This document shows positions 53,104 to 62,131 of a stretch of 64,000 nt of DNA, piece after piece. The position numbers and the translations under genes were made by a program. The stretch is from Burkholderia stagnalis (GTDB taxonomy: Bacteria > Pseudomonadota > Gammaproteobacteria > Burkholderiales > Burkholderiaceae). Under the pieces are notes generated by a model. The model was given only the letters and a program-made list of their open reading frames with translations. It ran no database searches and had not been told where the DNA came from. The stretch spans positions 1 through 64,000 of the forward strand of contig NZ_CADESW010000015.1 of the NCBI RefSeq assembly GCF_902830275.1, given 5' to 3'. Numbering within the stretch: position 1 is the stretch's first letter; each line of letters starts with the position of its first letter.

Positions 53104-54462
53104 ATGCGTATCGACCGGCGCCTTGTGCAGCTCGCCTTCGGCGGGCTGTTCTGGCGCACCTTCCTGCTGATCGCGCTGCTGATCTCGTTCAGTCTCGCCG
53201 CGTGGTTCCAGAGCTTTCGTGTGATCGAACGCGAGCCGCGCGCGCAGCGCGTCGCGCTGCAGCTCGTCGCGATCGTGAAGCTCACGCGCACCGCGCTGCT
53301 CTATTCCGATCCCGACCTGCGCCGCGCGCTGCTGCAGGATCTCGAGAGCAACGAAGGCGTGCGCGTGTATCCGCGCGAAAAGACCGACAAGTTCAAGCTG
53401 CAGCCCGACGAATCGCTGAACCGGCTGATCGAGCACGACATTCGCAGCCGCCTCGGCGACGACACCGTGATCGCGCAGTCGGTCAACGACATTCCCGGCG
53501 TGTGGATCAGCTTCAAGATCGACGACGACGACTACTGGGTCGCGCTCGACCGCGACCAGCTCGACACCGTCACGGGCCTGCAATGGGCGGGCTGGGGCCT
53601 GTTCGCGCTCGCGCTGTCGCTGTTCGGCTCCGCGTTCATCACGAGCCTCGTGAACCGGCCGTTCACGCGGCTCGCGCTCGCCGCGCGCCAGGTCGGTTCG
53701 GGCCAGGCGCCCGAGCCGCTGCCCGAGCGCGGCATGGGCGTGGCCGCGGACACCAACCGCAGCTTCAACCAGATGGTGCGCGACCTCGAGCAGCTCGAGG
53801 CCGACCGTGCGCTGATGCTCGCGGGCATCTCGCACGACCTGCGCACGCCGCTCGCGCGGCTGCGCCTCGAAACCGAGATGAGCCCGTCCGACCAGGCGAC
53901 CAAGGATGCGATGGTCGACGACATCGAGCAGATGGACCGCATCATCGCCGCGTTCATCGACTACGCGCGCCCGACCCAGCGCAAGCCCGAGCCGGTCGAC
54001 CTGTCGACGATCGTGCAGGAAGTCGCCGCGCGCATCGCGGGCGAGGACGGCGTGCAGATCCAGACGCGGCTCGCGCCCACCGCCGTCATCGAGGCCGACG
54101 AAACCGACATGCGCCGGGTGATCGGCAACCTCGTCGAGAACGCGCGCAAGTACGGGCAGAGCCGGCAGGACGGCGTCGCGCGCATCGTGCTCGAGACGCG
54201 CGTGTCGCACACGCGCGTCGAGCTGTCGGTCAGCGACGAAGGCCCCGGTATCCCGGAAGACCAGCTGCCGCTCGTGATGCGGCCGTTCTACCGCGTCGAT
54301 ACCGCCCGCACCAAGGCGGACGGCACGGGCCTCGGGATGGCGATCGTGCAGCGCCTCGTCGGCCGCTATCGCGGCGCGTTGCGCCTGCGCAACCGCAGCC
54401 CGGAACCCGGGCTCGAAGTCACGCTCGAATTCCCCGGCGGCAAGGCGCGTGCGACGGCATGA
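53104..54462 (+). CDS. envZ: osmosensor histidine kinase EnvZ
   Basis: A 452-residue two-helix sensor kinase that phosphorylates OmpR. Transmembrane helices are at about 15-37 and 160-182 with a periplasmic loop between. The HAMP domain follows, then the H-box GISHDLRTPLARLRL with His244, the N-box NLVENARKYG and G-boxes DEGPGIPED and GTGLGMAIV. Paired with ompR in the usual order. Confidence 0.96.
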   Translation: MRIDRRLVQLAFGGLFWRTFLLIALLISFSLAAWFQSFRVIEREPRAQRVALQLVAIVKLTRTALLYSDPDLRRALLQDLESNEGVRVYPREKTDKFKLQPDESLNRLIEHDIRSRLGDDTVIAQSVNDIPGVWISFKIDDDDYWVALDRDQLDTVTGLQWAGWGLFALALSLFGSAFITSLVNRPFTRLALAARQVGSGQAPEPLPERGMGVAADTNRSFNQMVRDLEQLEADRALMLAGISHDLRTPLARLRLETEMSPSDQATKDAMVDDIEQMDRIIAAFIDYARPTQRKPEPVDLSTIVQEVAARIAGEDGVQIQTRLAPTAVIEADETDMRRVIGNLVENARKYGQSRQDGVARIVLETRVSHTRVELSVSDEGPGIPEDQLPLVMRPFYRVDTARTKADGTGLGMAIVQRLVGRYRGALRLRNRSPEPGLEVTLEFPGGKARATA

Positions 54463-54537
54463 CGCGCCCGCATGCGTCGCATGCGCCCCACACTATCGAG
54501 GCGGTAGAAAAAATCTATGGCACTCGTTAGTCAAAAT

Positions 54538-54569
54538 CTATTGAAGCACTTAATCAATAGTGTTATAGT
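54538..54569 (+). promoter_or_regulatory. ahpC promoter overlapping an inverted repeat
   Basis: TTGAAG (54541-54546) and TATAGT (54564-54569) are separated by 17 bp and form a good sigma-70 promoter 84 bp before the ahpC ATG. A perfect 7-bp inverted repeat CTATTGA/TCAATAG (54538-54560) overlaps it. The ATAG/CTAT elements recall OxyR boxes, though the spacing is not the consensus, so regulator identity is inference. Confidence 0.7.
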
Positions 54570-54652
54570 CCGACCCATGCTGTCACATCACCGTTGCAGC
54601 ACCGAGGTAGCTTGACTCAAGTCTTCTTCCCAACTCATACAGGAGTAACCGC

Positions 54653-55201
54653 ATGAAAACCGTTGGCGATAAACTCGAAGCTTTCACCGTCGTGGCCGCG
54701 AAGCCGGGCTTCAACAACCACGAGGAAAACGGTCAGTCGGCATTCGAGACCGTCACCGAGGCGTCGTTCCCGGGCAAGTGGAAGATCATCTACTTCTACC
54801 CGAAGGACTTCACGTTCGTCTGCCCGACGGAAATCGTCGAGTTCGCGAAGCTGACGAAGCAGTTCGAAGAGCGCGATGCCGTCCTGCTGGGCGGCAGCTC
54901 GGACAACGAGTTCGTCAAGCTCGCATGGCGCCGTGAGCACAAGGACCTCGACAAGCTGAACCACTACTCGTTCGGCGACGTCAAGGGCGAGCTGATCGAC
55001 CAGCTCGGCGTGCGCGACAAGGAAGCCGGCGTGGCCCTGCGCGCAACGTTCATCGTCGATCCGGACAACACGATCCAGCACGTTTCGGTGAACAACCTGA
55101 ACGTCGGCCGCAGCCCGGCAGAAGTCCTGCGTATTCTGGACGGCCTGCAAACGGACGAACTGTGCCCGTGCAACCGTGCAGTCGGCGGCGCAACGCTGTA
55201 A
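54653..55201 (+). CDS. ahpC: peroxiredoxin AhpC
   Basis: A 182-residue peroxiredoxin that reduces hydrogen peroxide and organic peroxides. The peroxidatic Cys57 is in FTFVCPTE, and the resolving pair Cys171 and Cys173 is in LCPCNR. This length and CxC ending are typical of the AhpC that works with AhpD instead of AhpF. A strong promoter is upstream, and ahpD is downstream. Confidence 0.97.
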   Translation: MKTVGDKLEAFTVVAAKPGFNNHEENGQSAFETVTEASFPGKWKIIYFYPKDFTFVCPTEIVEFAKLTKQFEERDAVLLGGSSDNEFVKLAWRREHKDLDKLNHYSFGDVKGELIDQLGVRDKEAGVALRATFIVDPDNTIQHVSVNNLNVGRSPAEVLRILDGLQTDELCPCNRAVGGATL

Positions 55202-55216
55202 GCGCATCGATGCACG

Positions 55217-55252
55217 AAGCCCGCAGCGCACTTGCTGCCTGCGGGCTTTTTT
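55217..55252 (+). terminator. terminator or attenuator between ahpC and ahpD
   Basis: Stem AAGCCCGCAG/CTGCGGGCTT with a run of T, inside the gap between two genes expected to be in one operon. It may set a higher level of ahpC than ahpD. Confidence 0.85.
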
Positions 55253-55277
55253 AACGGCCAACCCATAGGAGATATCA

Positions 55278-55805
55278 ATGGAATTCATCGATTCGATTAA
55301 GGCACGTATCCCCGACTACGCGAAGGACATTCGCCTGAACCTCGACGGCACGATCTCGCGCTCGTCGCTCGAAGGCAACGACGCGGTCGGCGTCGCGCTC
55401 GCGGCGGCAGTGGCAGCGAAGAGCACGGTGCTCGTGAAGACGATCCGCGAGGCCGGTGTGCTGTCGCCCGAAGAGACGAACGCCGCGCTGACGGCGGCCG
55501 CGCTGATGGGGATGAACAACACCTGGTATCCGTATGTCGAGATGGCCGACGACGCCGACCTGAAGACGCAGCGCGCCGAGCTGCGGATGGGGGCATACGC
55601 GTCGCACGGCGGCGTCGACAAGCGCCGCTTCGAGATGTACGCGCTCGCCGCGTCGATCGTCGGCAAGTGCCACTTCTGCGTGAAGTCGCACTATGCGCTG
55701 CTGAAGAACGAGCAAGGCATGACCGTCACGCAGCTGCGCGACGTCGGCCGCATCGCGTCGGTGATCAACGCCGCCGCACAGGTGATCGCCGCCGAAGGCG
55801 AATAA
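55278..55805 (+). CDS. ahpD: alkylhydroperoxidase AhpD
   Basis: A 175-residue AhpD, an adaptor that reduces AhpC and has weak peroxidase activity. The catalytic Cys131 and Cys134 in CHFCVKSH, His138, and Glu119 upstream are all in place. Downstream of ahpC behind an intercistronic hairpin. Confidence 0.96.
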   Translation: MEFIDSIKARIPDYAKDIRLNLDGTISRSSLEGNDAVGVALAAAVAAKSTVLVKTIREAGVLSPEETNAALTAAALMGMNNTWYPYVEMADDADLKTQRAELRMGAYASHGGVDKRRFEMYALAASIVGKCHFCVKSHYALLKNEQGMTVTQLRDVGRIASVINAAAQVIAAEGE

Positions 55806-55841
55806 GCGGCTGCCGGCCCTCGATCCGGCCACCCGCCCAAG

Positions 55842-55872
55842 AAAAATGCCACGCAACCGCGTGGCATTTTTT
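55842..55872. terminator. bidirectional terminator between ahpD and ispF
   Basis: Stem AAAAATGCCACGC/GCGTGGCATTTTT with a 4-base loop between converging genes. Confidence 0.9.
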
Positions 55873-55925
55873 CGTTTCGGCGGGGCGCGCCACTTGCCGC
55901 GAACGCGCCCCGCGACGGCGCGGCG

Positions 55926-56411
55926 TCAGCCGGCCTGCTTCACCAGCAGCGCGGCAGCCTGCGCCTCGATGCCTTCGCCGCGGCCGAGGTAGCCGAGCTT
56001 CTCGTTGGTCTTCGCCTTCACGTTCACGCGGTCGAGCGGCAGGCCGAGATCCTCGGCAATGTGCGCGCGCATGCCTTCGATGTGCGGCGCGAGCTTCGGC
56101 GCCTGTGCGATCACGGTGCTGTCGACGTTCTGGATCACGAAGCCCGCGGCCTTCACGCGCGCCGCGCATTCGCGCAGCAGCACGCGGCTGTCCGCGCCCT
56201 TGAAGGCGGCGTCGGTGTCGGAGAAATGGCGGCCGATGTCGCCGAGCGCCGCCGCGCCGAACAGCGCGTCGGTGACCGCGTGCAGCAGCACGTCCGCGTC
56301 CGAGTGGCCGAGCAGGCCGCGCTCGTACGGAATCGTCACGCCGCCGATGATGAGGGGTCGCCCGGGGACGAGCTGGTGCACGTCGTAGCCTTGTCCGATT
56401 CTGAAGTCCAT
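55926..56411 (-). CDS. ispF: 2-C-methyl-D-erythritol 2,4-cyclodiphosphate synthase
   Basis: A 161-residue IspF, fifth enzyme of the MEP isoprenoid pathway. Metal ligands Asp8 and His10 (GQGYDVHQL) and His42-like (GHSDADVLLHAVTDAL) are visible, as is the DIGRHFSD signature. It is 28 bp after ispD, so the two are co-transcribed. Confidence 0.97.
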   Translation of the reverse strand: MDFRIGQGYDVHQLVPGRPLIIGGVTIPYERGLLGHSDADVLLHAVTDALFGAAALGDIGRHFSDTDAAFKGADSRVLLRECAARVKAAGFVIQNVDSTVIAQAPKLAPHIEGMRAHIAEDLGLPLDRVNVKAKTNEKLGYLGRGEGIEAQAAALLVKQAG

Positions 56412-56439
56412 GCGTGTTCCGATTGAGATTGAGTGGGGG

Positions 56440-57150
56440 TCAGTTGGATTGGGGCGCGCGCGCGAGGATCGCCTCCGCGAGCGCGAAATCTTCCGGGTAC
56501 GTGACCTTGAAGTTGCGCAGGCTGCCCTGCACGACGCGCGGCGTGTGGCCGGCCCATTCGATCGCGCTCGCCTCGTCGGTCAGGTCGTGCCCTTCCCGCT
56601 GCGCGCTCAGGATCGCGTCGCGCAGCATGCCGATGCGGAACATCTGCGGCGTCTGCGCCTGCCACAGCGCGTCGCGCGACTCCGTGCGCGCGATCGCGTC
56701 GCCGCCGGCCGGCACGCGCTTCAGCGTATCCGCGACCGGCAGCGCAACGATGCCGCCCACCGGGTCGTCCTTCAGCGCCGCGACCAGCGTGCGGATCAGC
56801 TCCGGCGTGATGCCCGGGCGCGCGGCGTCGTGCACGAGCACCCAGTCCTGGTCGGTCGCGCCGAATTCGGTCAGCGCCAGCAGGCCGTTGAGCACCGACG
56901 CCTGGCGCGACGCGCCGCCGCAGCGGCGCACCGCGAAGCGCAGGCCGGCGAAGCGGCGGGCGTCGAAATGGGTGTCGTCCGGCGCGAGGACGACGAGCGT
57001 CTGCGCGAATTCGCTGCACGCGTCGAACGCGGCGAGCGTGTAATGCAGGAGCGCGCGCCCGGCGAGCGTGCGGTATTGCTTCGGCACGGCCGAGCCGGAA
57101 CGGCTGCCCGTGCCGGCGCAGGGAATCAGGGCGAAGAGTCGGGGAGTCAC
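56440..57150 (-). CDS. ispD: 2-C-methyl-D-erythritol 4-phosphate cytidylyltransferase
   Basis: A 236-residue IspD that transfers CMP from CTP to methylerythritol phosphate. The N-terminal LIPCAGTGSRSGSAVPKQY is the nucleotide-binding signature, and VHDAARPGITPELI and ALPVADTLKRV follow. Start ATG at 57150. It is divergent from mfd. Confidence 0.97.
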   Translation of the reverse strand: MTPRLFALIPCAGTGSRSGSAVPKQYRTLAGRALLHYTLAAFDACSEFAQTLVVLAPDDTHFDARRFAGLRFAVRRCGGASRQASVLNGLLALTEFGATDQDWVLVHDAARPGITPELIRTLVAALKDDPVGGIVALPVADTLKRVPAGGDAIARTESRDALWQAQTPQMFRIGMLRDAILSAQREGHDLTDEASAIEWAGHTPRVVQGSLRNFKVTYPEDFALAEAILARAPQSN

Positions 57151-57190
57151 GAAATGAAACGCCGGAAAGGTGAAATCGAGAAGCGGATTT

Positions 57191-57196
57191 TATAAT
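57191..57196. promoter_or_regulatory. shared -10 region between ispD and mfd
   Basis: TATAAT on the plus strand (for mfd) lies in CCTATTATAAAATCC on the minus strand, which also gives a possible TATTAT/TATAAA for ispD. No strong -35 hexamers are visible. Confidence 0.45.
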
Positions 57197-57257
57197 AGGT
57201 CTTTCGATCCGACCGGCGCACCGCGATGCGCCTGCGCACGCCACTCCTGCCGTCCCT

Positions 57258-60200
57258 ATGCCAGACAACGCTTCCAACCCGCCCGCCTCGCCCGTCGCGC
57301 GCGTCAAGCCCGGCCAGCGCTTCGCCTTCGACGGCGCGCACGGCTGCGCCGATGCGCTCGCCATCGCCCGCTACCTTGCCGACAACCGCCACGACGTGCC
57401 GCTGCTCGCGGTGATCTGCGCGAACGCAGTCGACGCGCAGCGCCTCGCGCAGGAAATCGGCTATTTCTCCCCCGACGCGCGCGTGCGCCTGCTGCCGGAC
57501 TGGGAAACGCTGCCGTACGACACGTTCTCGCCGCACCAGGACCTGGTGTCCGAGCGTCTCGCGACGCTGCACGACCTCGGCGAGGGCCGCTGCGACATCC
57601 TGCTCGTGCCCGCGACCACCGCGCTGTACCGGATGCCGCCTGCGTCCTTCATGGCCGCCTACACGTTCGCGTTCGCGCAGGGCGAGCGGCTCGACGAGGC
57701 GAAGCTGAAGGCGCAGCTGACGCTCGCCGGCTACGAGCACGTGAGCCAGGTCGTGCGGCCCGGCGAATACTGCGTGCGCGGCTCGCTGATCGACCTGTTC
57801 CCGATGGGCTCGCCGCTGCCGTACCGGATCGACCTGTTCGACGATCAGGTCGACTCGATCCGCGCGTTCGACCCGGACACGCAGCGCAGCCTGTACCCGG
57901 TGCGCGACGTGCGCCTGCTGCCGGGCCGCGAATTCCCGTTCGACGAGGCCGCGCGCACCGCGTTCCGCAGCCGCTGGCGCGAGACCTTCGAGGGCGACCC
58001 GAGCCGCGCGCCGATCTACAAGGACATCGGCAACGGCGTGCCGTCGGCCGGCATCGAGTATTACCTGCCGCTGTTCTTCGACGAGACGGCCACGCTGTTC
58101 CACTATCTGCCGCAGGATGCGCACCTCGTGTTCGCGGGCGACCTCGACACGTCGATCCGCCGCTTCACCGCCGACACGAAGCAGCGCCACGCGTTCCTGT
58201 CGCACGACCGCGAACGGCCGATCCTCGAGCCGCAGCGGCTGTTCCTGTCCGACGAGGATTTCTTCGCGTTCGCGAAGCCGTTCGCGCGCGTCGTGCTGCC
58301 CGCGCAGCCGGCGGGCGGCTGGGCGACCGGCCTGCCCGAACTCACCGTCGACCGCCACGCCGACGATCCGCTCGCCGCGCTGCGCACGTTCGTCGAGACG
58401 TCGGGCAAGCGCGTGCTGCTGACCGTCGAATCGGCGGGCCGCCGCGAGACGATCCTGCAACTGCTCGCCGAGCATCACCTGCGGCCCGCATCGAACGATC
58501 ACTTCGCCGGCTGGCTCGCGAGCGACGAGCGCTTCGCGCTCGGCGTCGCGCCGCTGTCCAGCGGCTTCGCGGTGCCCGGCGAAGGCTACGCGATCGTCAC
58601 CGAGACCGAACTGTACGGCGCGCTCGGCCGCCGCGCGGGGCGCCGCCGCCAGGAACAGGCGAGCAACGTCGACGCGATGGTGCGCGACCTGTCGGAGCTG
58701 AAGGTCGGCGATCCGGTGGTGCACGCGCAGCACGGCATCGGCCGCTACATGGGCCTCGTGTCGATGGACCTCGGCGAAGGCGAGACGGAATTCCTGCATC
58801 TCGAATACGCGGGCGAGAGCAAGCTCTACGTGCCGGTCGCGCAGCTGCACGTGATCTCGCGCTACAGCGGCGCCGATCCGGACAGCGCGCCGCTGCATGC
58901 GCTCGGCTCGGGCCAGTGGGAGCGCGCGAAACGCAAGGCCGCGCAGCAGATTCGCGACACGGCCGCCGAGCTGCTGAACCTGTACGCGCGCCGCGCGGCC
59001 CGCGAGGGCCACGCGTTCGCGCTCGAGCCGCGCGACTACGTGAAGTTCGCGGAAAGCTTCGGCTTCGAGGAAACGCCCGACCAGGCCGCCGCGATCGCGG
59101 CCGTGATCGGCGACATGACGAGCGGCAAGCCGATGGACCGCCTCGTGTGCGGCGACGTCGGTTTCGGCAAGACCGAGGTCGCGCTGCGCGCGGCCTTCAT
59201 CGCGGTGATGGGCGGCAAGCAGGTCGCGCTGCTGTCGCCGACCACGCTGCTCGCCGAGCAGCACACGCAGACCTTCGCGGACCGCTTCGCCGACTGGCCG
59301 GTGCGGATCGTCGAGCTGTCGCGCTTCAAGACGGCCAAGGAAGTGAACGCGGCGATCGCGCAGATCAACGAAGGCAGCGTCGACATCGTGATCGGCACGC
59401 ACAAGCTGCTGTCGTCGGACGTGCAGTTCAAGCGGCTCGGCCTCGTGATCATCGACGAGGAGCACCGCTTCGGCGTGCGCCAGAAGGAAGCGCTGAAGGC
59501 GCTGCGCGCGGAGGTCGACGTGCTGACGCTGACCGCGACGCCGATCCCCCGCACGCTCGGGATGGCGCTCGAGGGCCTGCGCGACTTCTCGGTGATCGCG
59601 ACCGCGCCGCAGAAGCGGCTCGCGATCAAGACCTTCGTGCGCCGCGAGGAGGAAAGCGTGATTCGCGAGGCGATGCTGCGCGAGCTGAAGCGCGGCGGCC
59701 AGGTGTACTTCCTGCACAACGAGGTCGAGACGATCGAGAACCGCAAGGCGATGCTCGAGGAACTGGTGCCCGAGGCGCGCATCGCAATCGCGCACGGCCA
59801 GATGCACGAGCGCGAGCTCGAGCGCGTGATGCGCGATTTCGTCGCGCAGCGCGCGAACGTGCTGCTGTGCACGACGATCATCGAGACCGGCATCGACGTG
59901 CCGAGCGCGAACACGATCATCATGCATCGCTCCGACAAGTTCGGCCTTGCGCAGCTCCACCAGCTGCGCGGCCGCGTCGGCCGTTCGCACCACCAGGCTT
60001 ACGCGTACCTGCTCGTGCACGATCCGCAGGCGCTGACCAAGCAGGCGCAGCGCCGGCTCGAAGCGATCCAGCAGATGGAGGAACTCGGCTCGGGCTTCTA
60101 TCTCGCGATGCACGACCTCGAGATCCGCGGCACCGGCGAGGTGCTCGGCGACAAGCAGTCGGGCGAGATCCACGAGATCGGCTTCCAGCTCTATACGGAC

Positions 60201-60734
60201 ATGCTGAACGACGCGGTGAAGGCGCTGAAGAACGGCAAGGAGCCCGACCTCACCGCCCCGCTCGCCGCGACGACCGAAATCAACCTGCATGCGCCCGCGA
60301 TCCTGCCGGCCGACTACTGCGCGGACGTGCAGGAACGGCTGTCGCTGTACAAGCGGCTCGCGAACTGCGAACACGGCGATGCGATCGACGGTATCCAGGA
60401 GGAACTGATCGACCGCTTCGGCAAGATGCCGCCGCAGGCGCACGCGCTGGTCGAGACGCACCGCCTGCGCCTCGCCGCGAAACCGCTCGGCATCGTGAAG
60501 ATCGATGCGAGCGAGGTTGCCATCGGGCTGCAGTTCGAGCCGAACCCGCCGATCGATCCGATGCGGATCATCGAGATGGTGCAGAAGCATCGCCACATCA
60601 AGCTCGCCGGGCAGGACCGCCTGCGCATCGAGACGCGCTCGCCGGATCTCGCGATCCGCGTGTCGACGATCAAGGAGACGCTGCGCGCGCTCGGCCACTC
60701 GCCGCGGCAAGGCGCGGCTGCGGCGTCGCGTTGA
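57258..60734 (+). CDS. mfd: transcription-repair coupling factor
   Basis: A 1158-residue Mfd that removes stalled RNA polymerase and recruits UvrA. The UvrB-like N-terminal part (1-350), the CarD-like RNA-polymerase-interacting domain (about 480-550: KVGDPVVHAQHGIGRYMG), and the helicase motor with GDVGFGKTEVALRAAF, DEEHRFG and GRVGRSHHQAYAYLL are present, followed by the C-terminal regulatory domain. Length matches the family. Confidence 0.97.
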   Translation: MPDNASNPPASPVARVKPGQRFAFDGAHGCADALAIARYLADNRHDVPLLAVICANAVDAQRLAQEIGYFSPDARVRLLPDWETLPYDTFSPHQDLVSERLATLHDLGEGRCDILLVPATTALYRMPPASFMAAYTFAFAQGERLDEAKLKAQLTLAGYEHVSQVVRPGEYCVRGSLIDLFPMGSPLPYRIDLFDDQVDSIRAFDPDTQRSLYPVRDVRLLPGREFPFDEAARTAFRSRWRETFEGDPSRAPIYKDIGNGVPSAGIEYYLPLFFDETATLFHYLPQDAHLVFAGDLDTSIRRFTADTKQRHAFLSHDRERPILEPQRLFLSDEDFFAFAKPFARVVLPAQPAGGWATGLPELTVDRHADDPLAALRTFVETSGKRVLLTVESAGRRETILQLLAEHHLRPASNDHFAGWLASDERFALGVAPLSSGFAVPGEGYAIVTETELYGALGRRAGRRRQEQASNVDAMVRDLSELKVGDPVVHAQHGIGRYMGLVSMDLGEGETEFLHLEYAGESKLYVPVAQLHVISRYSGADPDSAPLHALGSGQWERAKRKAAQQIRDTAAELLNLYARRAAREGHAFALEPRDYVKFAESFGFEETPDQAAAIAAVIGDMTSGKPMDRLVCGDVGFGKTEVALRAAFIAVMGGKQVALLSPTTLLAEQHTQTFADRFADWPVRIVELSRFKTAKEVNAAIAQINEGSVDIVIGTHKLLSSDVQFKRLGLVIIDEEHRFGVRQKEALKALRAEVDVLTLTATPIPRTLGMALEGLRDFSVIATAPQKRLAIKTFVRREEESVIREAMLRELKRGGQVYFLHNEVETIENRKAMLEELVPEARIAIAHGQMHERELERVMRDFVAQRANVLLCTTIIETGIDVPSANTIIMHRSDKFGLAQLHQLRGRVGRSHHQAYAYLLVHDPQALTKQAQRRLEAIQQMEELGSGFYLAMHDLEIRGTGEVLGDKQSGEIHEIGFQLYTDMLNDAVKALKNGKEPDLTAPLAATTEINLHAPAILPADYCADVQERLSLYKRLANCEHGDAIDGIQEELIDRFGKMPPQAHALVETHRLRLAAKPLGIVKIDASEVAIGLQFEPNPPIDPMRIIEMVQKHRHIKLAGQDRLRIETRSPDLAIRVSTIKETLRALGHSPRQGAAAASR

Positions 60735-60851
60735 CGGAACCGGCGCTGCTGCGCAGGGCACGGCAGCGATGCTGCACCGCATCGCGCCCCGCGAAGGCGG
60801 GCCGGGGCGTTTTTGAGTATGATTTTCCCATTCATCAGACGGAGTTGAGCC

Positions 60852-62072
60852 ATGTCCACTCTCGACGCGACGGCGCTCGCCGCCGCCGACCAAGGCGACG
60901 CAGCGCTGGTCAGCCTGCCCTGGATCCAGCAGCTGGTGTCGATGGACACGACGAGCCGCGTGCCGAACCTCGGCCTGATCGAAACCGTGCGTGACGCGCT
61001 CGCCGCGCAAGGCATCGCGTCCGTGATCACGCACGACCCGCGCGACGGCTGGGCGAACCTGTTCGCCACCGTGCCCGCGCACGACGGCTCGACCGACGGC
61101 GGCATCGTGCTGTCCGGGCACACCGACGTCGTGCCCGTCGACGGCCAGCAGTGGGACAGCGATCCGTTCCGGCCGGAGATTCGCGACGGCCGCCTGTACG
61201 GCCGCGGCACCTGCGACATGAAGGGCTTCATCGGCGCGGCGCTCGCGCTGTTGCCCGAGATGCAGGCCGCGAAGCTCGCGAAGCCGATCCATTTCGCGCT
61301 GTCCTACGACGAGGAAATCGGCTGCGCGGGCGCGCCGCTGATGATCGCCGACCTCGTCGCGCGCGGCGTGAAGCCGTCCGGCTGCATCGTCGGCGAACCC
61401 ACCAGCATGCGGCCGATCATCGCGCACAAGGGCATCAACGCGTACCGCTGCTGCGTGCGCGGCCATGCGGCGCACTCGTCGCTGACGCCGAAGGGGCTGA
61501 ACGCGATCGAATACGCGGCGCGCCTGATCTGCCACATCCGCGACATTGCCGACCGGTTCCGCGCGGAAGGCCCGTTCGACGCGCTCTACGACGTGCCGTT
61601 CACGACCGCGCAGACGAGCACGATCCAGGGCGGCAACGCGATCAACACGGTGCCGGCCGAGTGCCGTTTCGATTTCGAGTTCCGCAACCTGCCGACGCTC
61701 GACCCGGAGCAGATCTTCGCGCGCATCGAGGCGTATGCGCACGACACGCTGCTGCCGCAGATGCGCCGCGAGCATCCGAACGCCGCGATCGAGTTCTCGA
61801 AGATCGCCGCGGCGCCCGGCCTCGACGCCACCGAGCAGGCAGCCATTACGCAGCTCGTGCGGGCGCTGACGGCCGACCAGGACAGGCGCAAGGTCGCGTA
61901 CGGCACCGAGGCCGGCCTGTTCGAACGGGCGGGCATTCCGAGCGTCGTGTGCGGGCCCGGCAACATCGAGCAGGCGCACAAGCCGAACGAATACGTCGAA
62001 CTCGCGCAACTGGCCGCCTGCGAGCAGTTCCTGCGCAAGTTCATCCGCAGCATGTCGGTCGACGCGCACTGA
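60852..62072 (+). CDS. argE: acetylornithine deacetylase
   Basis: A 406-residue M20-family zinc peptidase-like deacetylase that forms ornithine in arginine synthesis. Zinc-site motifs are SGHTDVVPVDGQQW, GRGTCDMKGFIG, YDEEIGCAGAP and EPTSM, with a dimerisation domain in the middle (about 190-305). A substrate outside the arginine pathway cannot be excluded. It lies 117 bp after mfd and precedes the dehydratase. Confidence 0.93.
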   Translation: MSTLDATALAAADQGDAALVSLPWIQQLVSMDTTSRVPNLGLIETVRDALAAQGIASVITHDPRDGWANLFATVPAHDGSTDGGIVLSGHTDVVPVDGQQWDSDPFRPEIRDGRLYGRGTCDMKGFIGAALALLPEMQAAKLAKPIHFALSYDEEIGCAGAPLMIADLVARGVKPSGCIVGEPTSMRPIIAHKGINAYRCCVRGHAAHSSLTPKGLNAIEYAARLICHIRDIADRFRAEGPFDALYDVPFTTAQTSTIQGGNAINTVPAECRFDFEFRNLPTLDPEQIFARIEAYAHDTLLPQMRREHPNAAIEFSKIAAAPGLDATEQAAITQLVRALTADQDRRKVAYGTEAGLFERAGIPSVVCGPGNIEQAHKPNEYVELAQLAACEQFLRKFIRSMSVDAH

Positions 62073-62131
62073 CGGTTGCCCGCCACGCCGGCCCGCGCGT
62101 GCGGGCCGGGACACTCCCCACACGCCAGGCC

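Noticed and set aside
57147..62123. A 1658-codon open frame on the minus strand opposite mfd and argE
   Set aside because: It is a shadow caused by high GC and strong third-position bias; the plus-strand genes have clear conserved domains and the shadow product is Arg/His/Glu-rich without any family motif.
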